From Pseudomonadota bacterium (GTDB lineage: Bacteria > Pseudomonadota > Alphaproteobacteria > Caulobacterales > Caulobacteraceae): 22,768 nucleotides of DNA. The position numbers and the translations under genes were made by a program. Under the pieces are notes generated by a model. It had not been told where the DNA came from. It was given only the letters and a program-made list of their open reading frames with translations, and made no database searches. Positions 1-7,202 of this stretch are shown in pieces (within the stretch, counting starts at the first letter, position 1; every line of letters begins with the position of its first letter). The stretch is taken from positions 1 through 22,768 of the forward strand of contig JAEYWU010000020.1 of the NCBI GenBank assembly GCA_023428785.1, in the 5' to 3' direction.

Positions 1-968
1 TGTCGCTGCCGGTCCTGGCGGGCGCCATCACCATGCTGCTGACCGACCGCAACTTCGGCACCAGCTTCTTCAATCCCGCCGGCGGCGGCGATCCGGTGAT
101 GTTCCAGCACCTGTTCTGGTTCTTCGGTCACCCCGAGGTGTACATCCTGATCCTGCCGGGCTTCGGCATCATCAGCCACATCGTTTCGACCTTCAGCCGC
201 AAGCCGGTCTTCGGCTACCTCGCCATGGCCTACGCCATGGTCGCCATCGGCTTCATCGGCTTCGTCGTGTGGGCGCACCACATGTACACGGTCGGCATGA
301 ACACCAACCTGCGCGCCTACTTCGTGGCCGCGACCATGGTCATCGCCGTGCCCACGGGCGTGAAGATCTTCTCGTGGATCGCGACGATGTGGGGCGGATC
401 GATCGACTTCAAGACGCCCATGCTGTGGGCCGTCGGCTTCATCTTCCTGTTCACCCTGGGCGGCGTGACGGGCGTGGTCCTGGCCAACGCCGGCATCGAT
501 TACAGCCTGCACGACACCTATTATGTCGTGGCCCACTTCCACTACGTGCTGTCGCTGGGCGCTGTCTTCGCCATCTTCGCGGGCTTCTACTACTGGTTCG
601 AGAAGATGTTCGGCGTGAAGTACAACGAGTTCCTCGGCGCCGCTCACTTCTGGATCATGTTCGTCGGCGTGAACCTGATCTTCTTCCCGCAGCACTTCCT
701 GGGCCTGCAGGGTATGCCGCGTCGCTACATCGACTATCCGGAGGCCTACACCCTCTGGAACCACGTCTCGTCGGTGGGCTACGTCATCACCCTGATCGGC
801 GTGGGCGTGTTCCTGGTCATGCTGATCGAGGCGATGATCCGTCGTCGTCCGGGTGTGGCCAATCCCTGGGGCGAAGGCGCCACGACGCTGGAGTGGACCC
901 TGTCCTCGCCGCCGCCGTTCCACCAGTTTTCGACCCCGCCGGTCATCAAGCACGACGACCACCACTAA
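1..968 (+). CDS. ctaD: Cytochrome c oxidase subunit I, 3' part (heme-copper oxidase)
   Basis: Open reading continues from the left edge (first full codon at position 3), so only the C-terminal ~321 residues are present. This is the catalytic subunit of the aa3-type terminal oxidase in the inner membrane: it reduces O2 at the heme a3-CuB centre and pumps protons. Visible family signatures are the CuB ligand and cross-linked tyrosine segment GHPEVYILILPGF, the HHMYTVGM di-histidine motif, the K-channel region after it, and HDTYYVVAHFHYV with the heme a3 and heme a histidines. Several hydrophobic helices and a normal hydrophilic C-terminus ending in HHDDHH follow. It heads the ctaD-ctaB-coxF-ctaG-ctaE cluster. 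Family assignment is certain; subunit II would be expected just upstream, outside the window. Confidence 0.98.
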   Translation, partial: SLPVLAGAITMLLTDRNFGTSFFNPAGGGDPVMFQHLFWFFGHPEVYILILPGFGIISHIVSTFSRKPVFGYLAMAYAMVAIGFIGFVVWAHHMYTVGMNTNLRAYFVAATMVIAVPTGVKIFSWIATMWGGSIDFKTPMLWAVGFIFLFTLGGVTGVVLANAGIDYSLHDTYYVVAHFHYVLSLGAVFAIFAGFYYWFEKMFGVKYNEFLGAAHFWIMFVGVNLIFFPQHFLGLQGMPRRYIDYPEAYTLWNHVSSVGYVITLIGVGVFLVMLIEAMIRRRPGVANPWGEGATTLEWTLSSPPPFHQFSTPPVIKHDDHH

Positions 969-975
969 GGCGGAT

Positions 976-1038
976 GGCGGGCCCGCCCGCCGCCACTGAA
1001 ACCAACGCGCGGGGACGGAGCCGGACGGTTCCGTCCCC
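976..1038 (+). other. Two tandem RNA hairpins between ctaD and ctaB
   Basis: The ctaD-ctaB gap holds two stem-loops. The first pairs GGCGGG (976-981) with CCCGCC (986-991) across a 4-nt loop. The second is a 12-bp stem, 1011-1022 with 1027-1038, one G-U pair and a GGAC tetraloop. No T-run follows either, so they are not typical intrinsic terminators. They could protect the 3' end of a processed ctaD message or reduce read-through into ctaB. The pairing is read directly; the role is inferred. Confidence 0.6.
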
Positions 1039-1056
1039 GATGCATTTCGGACCCCC

Positions 1057-2007
1057 ATGACCGAAGCCGCCGAAAAGACCCTCGCCGCCGAGCCCTCGGA
1101 CTATGTCCAGCTGCTCAAGCCGCGCGTCATGTCGCTGGTGGTCTTCACGGCCCTGACCGGGCTTGTCGTCGCGCCGGGCCAGATGAACCCGCTGCTGGCC
1201 GCGATCTCGGTGCTGTGCATCGCCCTGGGCGCGGGGGCCGCCGGGGCGCTCAACATGGCCCTTGAGGGCGAGACCGACGCCCTGATGCGCCGTACGCGGG
1301 GCCGACCGGTCGCCGCCGGGCGCGTGCCGCGCGGCGACGCCATGACCTATGGGATTATCCTCTCGGTCGCCTCGGTAACGCTTCTGGGCCTCGGCGTGAA
1401 TTGGCTGGCCGGCGGGCTGCTGGCCCTGACGATCGTCTATTACGCGGGCCTCTACACCCTGGTGCTCAAGCGCCGCACACCCCAGAACATTGTCATCGGC
1501 GGCGCGGCCGGCGCCTTCCCGCCCGTGATCGGCTGGGCCGCCGCGACCGGCGAGGCGCCCTGGCAGGCGTGGCTGCTGTTCCTGATCATCTTCCTTTGGA
1601 CCCCGCCCCATTCCTGGGCGCTCGCGCTCTATTCGGCCGGGGACTACGCCAAGGCGGGCATTCCGATGATGCCGGTGGCGAAGGGCGCAAAGTCCACGCG
1701 CCTGCAGATCCTGATCTATTCGCTGGTCCTGATCCCGGTCGCGATCGCGCCGGGCCTGCTGGGCCTGGGCGGGCCGATCTATCTGGCGGTGTCGGGGGCG
1801 GGAGGCCTGCTGTTCCTGCTGCTGGCCTGGCGTCTCTTCCGCAGCCGTGCGGGCGACGAGCCCGACAAGGCCGAGGCCATCGGCCGCGAGGCCGCCCTCT
1901 ATGACGTGCGCGCTGAGGCCCGCACCGCGCGCAATCTGTTCGCCTATTCGATCCTGTATCTGTTTGGCCTGTTCGCGGCCCTTCTGATCGAGAACGCCCT
2001 GCGCTAG
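1057..2007 (+). CDS. ctaB: Protoheme IX farnesyltransferase (heme O synthase)
   Basis: A polytopic UbiA-family prenyltransferase of 316 residues, the usual size. It transfers a farnesyl group to the vinyl side chain of heme B to give heme O, the precursor of heme A used by the oxidase encoded upstream. The start LLKPRVMSLVVFTALTGL matches the CtaB N-terminal motif. The first Mg-diphosphate site reads N66-MALE-GETD-ALMRRTRGRP, and the second region reads DYAKAGIPMMPVAKG. About eight to nine hydrophobic helices are present. In the first motif two of the usual aspartates are glutamates (E70, E72) while D74 is kept, a conservative change. The gene lies 88 bp after ctaD, with strong hairpins in the gap. 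Confidence 0.97.
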   Translation: MTEAAEKTLAAEPSDYVQLLKPRVMSLVVFTALTGLVVAPGQMNPLLAAISVLCIALGAGAAGALNMALEGETDALMRRTRGRPVAAGRVPRGDAMTYGIILSVASVTLLGLGVNWLAGGLLALTIVYYAGLYTLVLKRRTPQNIVIGGAAGAFPPVIGWAAATGEAPWQAWLLFLIIFLWTPPHSWALALYSAGDYAKAGIPMMPVAKGAKSTRLQILIYSLVLIPVAIAPGLLGLGGPIYLAVSGAGGLLFLLLAWRLFRSRAGDEPDKAEAIGREAALYDVRAEARTARNLFAYSILYLFGLFAALLIENALR

Positions 2008-2019
2008 AGAAGCCCCGTT

Positions 2020-2154
2020 ATGACCCCCGAAGAAATCTCCGCCCGCAAGCGCCGTAATCTGGCCATCGCCGCAGCCCTGGTCCTGTTCATCGTCCTGGTC
2101 TTCACCGTGACGGTGCTTCGCCTGACCTCCAACATCGCGGCCAACGCGGGATGA
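2020..2154 (+). CDS. coxF: CoxF-like small single-TM protein of the oxidase operon
   Basis: A 44-residue ORF starting MTPEEISARKRRNLAIAAAL. It has a short charged N-terminus with a basic cluster (RKRR) and one transmembrane segment at about residues 14-34. It sits 12 bp after ctaB, and its stop overlaps the ctaG start (ATGA at 2151-2154), which indicates translational coupling. Small proteins beginning with this TPEE(I)xARxxRN pattern lie between ctaB and ctaG in many alphaproteobacterial cox operons and are called CoxF. Their role is taken to be oxidase assembly or stability, but this is poorly defined. The assignment rests on position and pattern. Confidence 0.8.
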   Translation: MTPEEISARKRRNLAIAAALVLFIVLVFTVTVLRLTSNIAANAG

Positions 2155-2690
2155 CGCGCAATACCCGCGTCGCCCTGATCTGCGTCGGCGTCTTCGCTAT
2201 GATGGTCGGGCTGTCGTTCGCGGCGGTGCCGCTGTACCGGCTGTTCTGCCAGGTGACGGGCTTCGACGGCACGACCCAGCGCGCGGTCGCGGCGCCGGAG
2301 CGGATCCTCGACCGCACCGTGACCGTCAGCTTCGACACCAATGTCCGCGGCCTGCCCGTGACCTTCGAGGCCGAGCAGGTGCGCCAGGTCGTGCGCGTCG
2401 GCGAGCCGACCATCGCCTTTTTCCGCGTAACCAATACGTCCGACCAGCCCATCGAGGCGACAGCCGCCTACAACGTCACGCCCGAGGCCGCCGGTCCCTA
2501 CTTCCTCAAGCTGCAGTGCTTCTGTTTCGAGTCCCAGCGCATCGAGCCGGGGCAGAGCCTGGAGTTCCCGGTCCAGTACTTCGTCGACGAGACGATCGAG
2601 ACCGAGCCGGAGGGACGGGGCATCAGCAACATCACCCTGTCCTATACTTTCTACCCGACCCAGGGGTTCGACGCCGTCGCGGGCGTCTAG
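2151..2690 (+). CDS. ctaG: Cytochrome c oxidase assembly protein CtaG/Cox11
   Basis: A 179-residue Cox11-family copper chaperone that delivers copper to the CuB site of subunit I. It has a single N-terminal membrane anchor (about residues 8-28), then VPLYRLFCQVTGFDGT with the conserved juxtamembrane Cys33, and a periplasmic beta-sandwich domain. The copper-binding motif LQCFCFESQ is present with Cys123 and Cys125. Length and all three cysteines are as in functional members. The start ATG overlaps the stop of the preceding 44-residue gene. It is followed by a 114-bp gap before ctaE. Confidence 0.97.
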   Translation: MTRNTRVALICVGVFAMMVGLSFAAVPLYRLFCQVTGFDGTTQRAVAAPERILDRTVTVSFDTNVRGLPVTFEAEQVRQVVRVGEPTIAFFRVTNTSDQPIEATAAYNVTPEAAGPYFLKLQCFCFESQRIEPGQSLEFPVQYFVDETIETEPEGRGISNITLSYTFYPTQGFDAVAGV

Positions 2691-2804
2691 GTTTGAAGTG
2701 CGTTCGGGCGCCGAAACCGCCTACACTTTCGCCTAACGCGCTCTAGCGGAGCGGCTCAGGCCCCGCTATAGCCGACCCGTTCAGAATCCAGCCGAGCGAG
2801 CCCC

Positions 2805-3677
2805 ATGGCCCACGACGCCGTCCGTCACGACTACCATCTTGTGAACCCCAGCCCCTGGCCGCTGGTGTCGTCCATCGCCGCCACGGTGATGTTCATCGGC
2901 GCCGTGATCTGGATGAAGGGCCTTTTCGGCCTGCCGGAAGGCTCCAAGATCGTCTTCTTCGCGGGCCTGGCGGGCGTGCTCTATTCGATGGTCGGCTGGT
3001 GGGCTGACGTCATCAAGGAAAGCCGCGGCGGCGATCATACGCCGGTCGTCTCGATCGGCCTGCGCTACGGCATGATTCTCTTCATCGCCTCGGAGGTGAT
3101 GTTCTTCGTCGCCTTCTTCTGGATGTTCTTCGAGATGGGCCTGTGGAACGAGCACAGGACGCTGTCGTCGATCGAGGAAGTGCGCAGCGCCTGGTCCCAG
3201 TGGCCGCCGCAGGGCGTCGAGACCCTGGACGCTTGGCACCTGCCGTTCCTCAACACCGTGATCTTGCTCCTGTCGGGCACGACCGTGACCTGGGCTCACC
3301 ACGCCCTGGCCATCGGCAACCGCAAGGAAGCCAAGTACGGCCTGATCCTGACCATTGCGCTCGGCGCCCTGTTCACCGCGATCCAGGCCTACGAGTACCA
3401 GCACATCATCGCCCACAACCTGTTCTTCAACGACGCGGCGGCGAACTCGGGCCTGTACGGTTCGATCTTCTTCATGGCCACGGGCTTCCACGGCTTCCAC
3501 GTCCTGGTGGGCACCATCTTCCTGGCCGTCTGCCTGCTGCGCCTGCTGGCCGGCCAGTTCACCCCCGAGAAGCACTTCGGCTTCGAGGCGGCCGCCTGGT
3601 ACTGGCACTTCGTCGACGTGGTGTGGCTGTTCCTGTTCGCCTTCGTCTATGTGGCCTTCGGTGGCGGCCACGCCTGA
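2805..3677 (+). CDS. ctaE: Cytochrome c oxidase subunit III
   Basis: A 290-residue, seven-helix COX3-family protein. It starts MAHDAVRHDYHLVNPSPWPL, typical of bacterial subunit III, and contains FIASEVMFFVAFFWMFFE, the AHHAL segment, QAYEYQHI and the C-terminal HFVDVVWLFLFAFVY motif. Subunit III packs against subunit I in the inner membrane and stabilises the active site during turnover. The ctaE stop overlaps the start of the downstream DUF983 gene. A GANTC (CcrM-type) site lies at 2784-2788 in the 114-bp upstream gap; no convincing sigma-70 promoter was found there. Confidence 0.98.
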   Translation: MAHDAVRHDYHLVNPSPWPLVSSIAATVMFIGAVIWMKGLFGLPEGSKIVFFAGLAGVLYSMVGWWADVIKESRGGDHTPVVSIGLRYGMILFIASEVMFFVAFFWMFFEMGLWNEHRTLSSIEEVRSAWSQWPPQGVETLDAWHLPFLNTVILLLSGTTVTWAHHALAIGNRKEAKYGLILTIALGALFTAIQAYEYQHIIAHNLFFNDAAANSGLYGSIFFMATGFHGFHVLVGTIFLAVCLLRLLAGQFTPEKHFGFEAAAWYWHFVDVVWLFLFAFVYVAFGGGHA

Positions 3678-4044
3678 CGACGGACGATCCGGCCTGGGCC
3701 CGGCGATCGCGTCGGGCCTGGCCTGCCGCTGCCCGAACTGCGCGCGCGGTCCCCTGTTCGACGGCTTCCTCAAGGTGCGCTCGCGCTGTGACGCCTGCGG
3801 CTTCGACCTGTCGAGCGCCGACAGCGGCGATGGTCCCGCCGTCTTCGTCATCCTGATCGCCGGCGCCATCGTCGGCGTCTTCACCCTGATGGTGGCGGTG
3901 CTGTTCAACCCGCCGATCTGGGTCCTGCTGGCCCTGGCGCTGCCGCTGACGGTCGTCGCCTGCCTGGGGCTGCTGCGGCCGTTCAAGGGTCTGCTGATCG
4001 CGCTCCAGTTCCATTTCAAGGCCGGTCAGGGCCGCCATGGCTGA
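3661..4044 (+). CDS. DUF983 zinc-ribbon membrane protein
   Basis: About 127 residues. Near the N-terminus are two CxxC pairs, CPNC (residues 24-27) and CDAC (43-46), forming a likely zinc ribbon. Two transmembrane helices follow in the second half (VFVILIAGAIVGVF and WVLLALALPLTVVACLGLL). This matches the DUF983 family, whose genes stand between coxC/ctaE and surf1 in many alphaproteobacteria. A role in oxidase biogenesis is inferred from position only. The start is uncertain: GTG at 3661 overlaps ctaE by 17 nt, while an in-frame ATG at 3649 would overlap by 29 nt. Neither has a clear Shine-Dalgarno. The gene overlaps SURF1 by 8 nt. Confidence 0.85.
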   Translation: MAATPDDGRSGLGPAIASGLACRCPNCARGPLFDGFLKVRSRCDACGFDLSSADSGDGPAVFVILIAGAIVGVFTLMVAVLFNPPIWVLLALALPLTVVACLGLLRPFKGLLIALQFHFKAGQGRHG

Positions 4045-4723
4045 CACCCGCCGTTTCCCGGTCGTCCTGACCGTGGCCTGCGCCATAGCCCTGGCTGTCC
4101 TGGTGTCACTGGGCGTCTGGCAGACCCAGCGCCTGGCCTGGAAGGAAGACCTGCTGGCTCGCATCGAGGCGGCGCGCTCGGCCCCGCCGGTCCCGCTCGC
4201 TCAGGCCCTAGCCCGTCCCGATCCCGAATTCGCCCGCGTCGTCCTGACCTGCAGGGGCCTGGACCGGGCGCCCTATGTCGAGCTGAACACCCTGCTGGAC
4301 GGCGAACTGGGCGCGCGCCTCGTCTCCTTGTGCCCGGGCGAGACCCCGATCCTGGTGGATCGCGGCTTCCTGGCCGAGACGGTCTCGGCCCGACCCCCGC
4401 AGGACGGCCCGGCCATGCCCGTCTCCGTCCGTGGCGTGTTGCGGCGGGGCGAGGCGGCCAACGCCTTCACGCCGCCGGCCGAGCCCGGCCGGGTCTATGT
4501 CCGTGATCTGGCCGCCATGGCCGAACAGCTGGGGGGCGGCCGCACCGACCTGATGCTGGTGGCCGAGACCTCGTCCAATCCGGAGTGGGCCGCGCTCCGG
4601 CCCGAGGCCCTTCCGTCGGGCCTGTCGAACAACCATCTGGGCTATGCCCTGACCTGGTTCGGCCTGGCTGCGGCGCTTGCCGGCGTCTACGCCGCCTTCC
4701 TGTATCGACGCCTGAAGCGATGA
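4037..4723 (+). CDS. SURF1 family cytochrome oxidase assembly protein
   Basis: A 228-residue SURF1-family protein with the standard two-helix layout. The N-terminal helix (residues ~8-27) is followed by the signature GVWQTQRLAWKEDLL. A periplasmic domain comes next, with VDRGF, then the C-terminal NNHLGYALTWFGLA motif running into the second helix. SURF1 takes part in heme a/a3 insertion into subunit I. It overlaps the DUF983 gene upstream and the M16 peptidase downstream (ATGA at 4720-4723), so all are probably cotranscribed with ctaE. Confidence 0.95.
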   Translation: MADTRRFPVVLTVACAIALAVLVSLGVWQTQRLAWKEDLLARIEAARSAPPVPLAQALARPDPEFARVVLTCRGLDRAPYVELNTLLDGELGARLVSLCPGETPILVDRGFLAETVSARPPQDGPAMPVSVRGVLRRGEAANAFTPPAEPGRVYVRDLAAMAEQLGGGRTDLMLVAETSSNPEWAALRPEALPSGLSNNHLGYALTWFGLAAALAGVYAAFLYRRLKR

Positions 4724-5979
4724 CCGCCACACAACACGTCCTTTCCAGCGGCCTGAAGGTCGTCTGCGATCCCGTTCCCGGCCTGCGCACCCTGGCGGTG
4801 GCCGTGACCGCCGAGGGCGGCGCGCGTCACGAGGACGAGGCGCGTTCGGGCTGGTCGCACCTGCTGGAGCATATGGTCTTCAAGGGCGCCGCCGGGCGCT
4901 CGGCCCGCGACCTGATCGAGCACATCGAATCGGCCGGAGGGACGCTGAACGCCGGCACGGGTCAGGAGCGCACGACCTTCCATGCCCGGGTGCTGGCCGG
5001 GGACCTGCCGCTGGCGATCGAGACCATCTCGGATCTGGTGTTTCGACCCACGCTCGATCCCGCCGAGCTCGAGCGGGAAAAGGACGTCGTCGCCCAGGAG
5101 ATCGCCGAAGCCTTCGACACGCCCGACGACCACGTCTTCGACCTGGCCCAGGGACAGGCCTTCGCCGGTCAGGCCATCGGCCGTCCGATCCTGGGCTCCA
5201 GGGAAAGCCTCGCCGGCGCCGACCGGGCCGGGCTCAACGCCTGGCGGGCTCGCCTCTATGCGCCTGAGCGCATGGCCGTGGCGGTCTCCGGTGCGGTCAG
5301 CGAGGACGAACTGCTGGCCCTGGCCGAACGCTTCTTCGGCGAACCGGCCTCCGGCTTGGACGCCGCCCTCGAACCGGCCGTCTTCACCGGCGGCGCGGTG
5401 GCCCAGAAGCGCCGTATCGAACAGGCCAATCTGGTGTTCGAACTGCCGGGTCTGGCCGCGCGGGATCCCGACCTGCCGGCGCTCGCCCTGCTGATCGAGA
5501 TCCTCGGCGGCGGCATGGCCTCGCGCCTCTTCCAGGACGCCCGCGAACAGCGCGGCCTGGCCTATGCGGTCGATGCCGGCTTCGAGGCCTTTTGCGACAC
5601 CGGTCTGGTCAGCATCTTCGCGGGCACCGCCGGCGACAAGGCGGTCGAGATGGCCGAACTGGCCGCCGACCAGCTGCGCGCCCTCGCCGATGGCGTCACC
5701 GATGCCGAATTGGCCCGCGCCCGCGCCCAGGCTCTGTCGGGGCTCTGGATGGCCGAGGAGAGCCTGGCGTCTCGCGCCGAGCGCGCCGCTTGGCAGGCCC
5801 TGGTCTGGGACGGTCCGATCCCGGTTGAACAGACTGCGGCCCGCATCGCCGCTGTCCAGGCGGATGATCTGGTGCGCGTGGCCGGCCGCCTCCTCTCGTC
5901 CGGCCTGTCGGCCTCGGCCGGCGTCGGCCCGGGCGGGGCGGGGCGCGCGCCTGAGGCCTTCCGGGCGCGGTTGCGCTAG
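4720..5979 (+). CDS. M16 family zinc metallopeptidase (processing-peptidase-like)
   Basis: A 419-residue protein starting MTATQHVLSSGLKVVCDPVP. The ATG overlaps the SURF1 stop; longer in-frame readings run inside SURF1 and are unlikely. The inverted zinc motif HLLEH is at residues 47-51, and the distal ligand Glu127 lies in KDVVAQEIAE, 76 residues on, as in pitrilysin/MPP-type peptidases. RPILGS and the second M16 half with the glycine-rich GGGMASRLFQ and RGLAYAV segments are present, so both halves are intact. No signal peptide is visible, so it is probably cytoplasmic. Such peptidases are common near alphaproteobacterial cox genes; the substrate is unknown. Confidence 0.93.
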   Translation: MTATQHVLSSGLKVVCDPVPGLRTLAVAVTAEGGARHEDEARSGWSHLLEHMVFKGAAGRSARDLIEHIESAGGTLNAGTGQERTTFHARVLAGDLPLAIETISDLVFRPTLDPAELEREKDVVAQEIAEAFDTPDDHVFDLAQGQAFAGQAIGRPILGSRESLAGADRAGLNAWRARLYAPERMAVAVSGAVSEDELLALAERFFGEPASGLDAALEPAVFTGGAVAQKRRIEQANLVFELPGLAARDPDLPALALLIEILGGGMASRLFQDAREQRGLAYAVDAGFEAFCDTGLVSIFAGTAGDKAVEMAELAADQLRALADGVTDAELARARAQALSGLWMAEESLASRAERAAWQALVWDGPIPVEQTAARIAAVQADDLVRVAGRLLSSGLSASAGVGPGGAGRAPEAFRARLR

Positions 5980-5997
5980 CCGCCGGAGGACTCCACC

Positions 5998-6600
5998 ATG
6001 CGGTCGGAGGGTTCGATGCGTCCTGTCGCCGCCGTGATCGCCGCAAGCCTGTGCCTGGCCGCCTGTGGCGACCGGCCGGCTGAACAGGCGCCGGCCGCCG
6101 ATGCGGTTCCGGCCCCGATCAAGGCCCGCCAGGCCATGGCGGCCATCAATGCCGACCTCGGCCCCGTCAACATGGCCACCCCCGTCGAGGGCGGCGTGGA
6201 CCAGATGGAGATGGACATCGAGATCCAGTGCCTCGAGGGCCCGTGGCGCTGGTGGGACACCGCGCGCCGGATCATCAACAACGGCCCCAGCCATGTCGGC
6301 CAGTTCGAGGACCTGATCTACACCGTCGACCCCGGGGATCTGGTCACGCCGGTGACTCTGCGCGCCAGCGAGGGGCGCACGGACCTGCATCTGGTCTGCC
6401 GCGACGGGCCCTGTATCCGGGCCGCCGGCTCCTATGTCGAGGCGACCGGAACACGTCAGGAGGTCGAGGCCGCGCTAGAGCATCCCCGGCCGATGGATGA
6501 GCGCCTGCCCGAGGTCTATTTCCCGTTCGATGATCCGGCCAAGGCCGAACGGGTCGCGCGGGCCATGAACGATTTGCTTGCTCTTCAGGGCGCAGACTGA
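5998..6600 (+). CDS. Putative lipoprotein of unknown function
   Basis: Not recognised as a named family. The 200-residue product begins with a short polar stretch and a hydrophobic segment ending in the lipobox LAAC (Cys23), followed by GDRPAEQAPAAD, so it is predicted to be a lipid-anchored envelope protein. GGAGGA at 5985-5990 sits 7 nt ahead of ATG 5998. A second ATG at 6016 also has a GGAGG-like site and would give a tighter signal peptide (Cys17). The mature part contains WRWWDTARRI and three further cysteines (in IQCLEG, LVCRDG and PCIRA) that might pair in the periplasm. It lies 18 bp after the M16 gene and just ahead of the acetyltransferase. Confidence 0.8.
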   Translation: MRSEGSMRPVAAVIAASLCLAACGDRPAEQAPAADAVPAPIKARQAMAAINADLGPVNMATPVEGGVDQMEMDIEIQCLEGPWRWWDTARRIINNGPSHVGQFEDLIYTVDPGDLVTPVTLRASEGRTDLHLVCRDGPCIRAAGSYVEATGTRQEVEAALEHPRPMDERLPEVYFPFDDPAKAERVARAMNDLLALQGAD

Positions 6601-6604
6601 CGCC

Positions 6605-7186
6605 ATGGCCCTGCTCGACTGGATCAGTCCGGACCCGACCCTGAGCATCCGGGGCTCCGGCGTGACCCTGCGCGCGCCCCGGGTGTCGGATCACAAGGCC
6701 TGGGCCGACCTGCGCTCGCGCTCGCGCGACTTCCTTCAGCCGTGGGAGCCGGCCTGGCCCGAGGACGACCTGACCCGCGCGGCCTTCAAACGGCGTCTGG
6801 CCATCTACGCCCGCGAGATGGAGATCGGCGGCGCCTATCCCTTCTTCATCTTCCGCGAGGAGGACGGCGCCTTGGTTGGCGGCGTGACCCTGTCCAACAT
6901 CCGGCGCGGTGTCGCTGAAACCGGCACCCTGGGCTATTGGATCGGCCAGCCTTACGTGCGTCGCGGCTATGGATCGGCCGCTGTTCGGGCCATGTGCGCC
7001 TTCGCCTTCGATCGCCTCAAACTACACCGGGTGGAAGCCGCCTGCCTGCCGTCGAACGCCGGATCGAGGGGCGTTCTGACGAATTCCGGCTTTGAACTCG
7101 AAGGACAGGCCCGGGCTTATTTGAAAATTAACGGCGTGTGGCGAGATCATCTGCTGTTCGGGCTCGTAAAGGACGAGACCCGGTGA
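6605..7186 (+). CDS. GNAT N-acetyltransferase, RimJ/RimL-like
   Basis: A 193-residue GNAT acetyltransferase. The N-terminal GVTLRAPRVSDHKAWADL and FLQPWEPAW segments are typical of RimJ/RimL (ribosomal protein N-terminal alanine acetyltransferase) relatives. The acetyl-CoA loop reads VRRGYGSAAVRAM, followed by LKLHRVEAACLPSN and GFELEGQARAYLKINGVWRDHLLFGL, the usual C-terminal motifs. ATG 6605 is preferred because it follows the upstream stop by 4 nt; an in-frame ATG at 6578 would overlap the lipoprotein gene. The true acceptor (ribosomal protein or small molecule) cannot be told from sequence. Confidence 0.92.
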   Translation: MALLDWISPDPTLSIRGSGVTLRAPRVSDHKAWADLRSRSRDFLQPWEPAWPEDDLTRAAFKRRLAIYAREMEIGGAYPFFIFREEDGALVGGVTLSNIRRGVAETGTLGYWIGQPYVRRGYGSAAVRAMCAFAFDRLKLHRVEAACLPSNAGSRGVLTNSGFELEGQARAYLKINGVWRDHLLFGLVKDETR

Positions 7187-7202
7187 CGCGGCGGACCACT
7201 TC

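Noticed and set aside
2691..2804. Promoter ahead of ctaE
   Set aside because: Candidate -35/-10 pairs have wrong spacing (13 or 23 bp); only a short TTCGG/CCGAA palindrome (2703-2715) and a GANTC site are clear.
2781..4019. 412-codon minus-strand frame opposite ctaE
   Set aside because: Overlaps the full ctaE and DUF983 genes; composition is that of a non-coding mirror frame.
4687..6390. 567-codon minus-strand frame across the M16 peptidase and lipoprotein
   Set aside because: Antisense shadow of well-supported genes, with low-complexity Gly/Arg/Gln-rich sequence.
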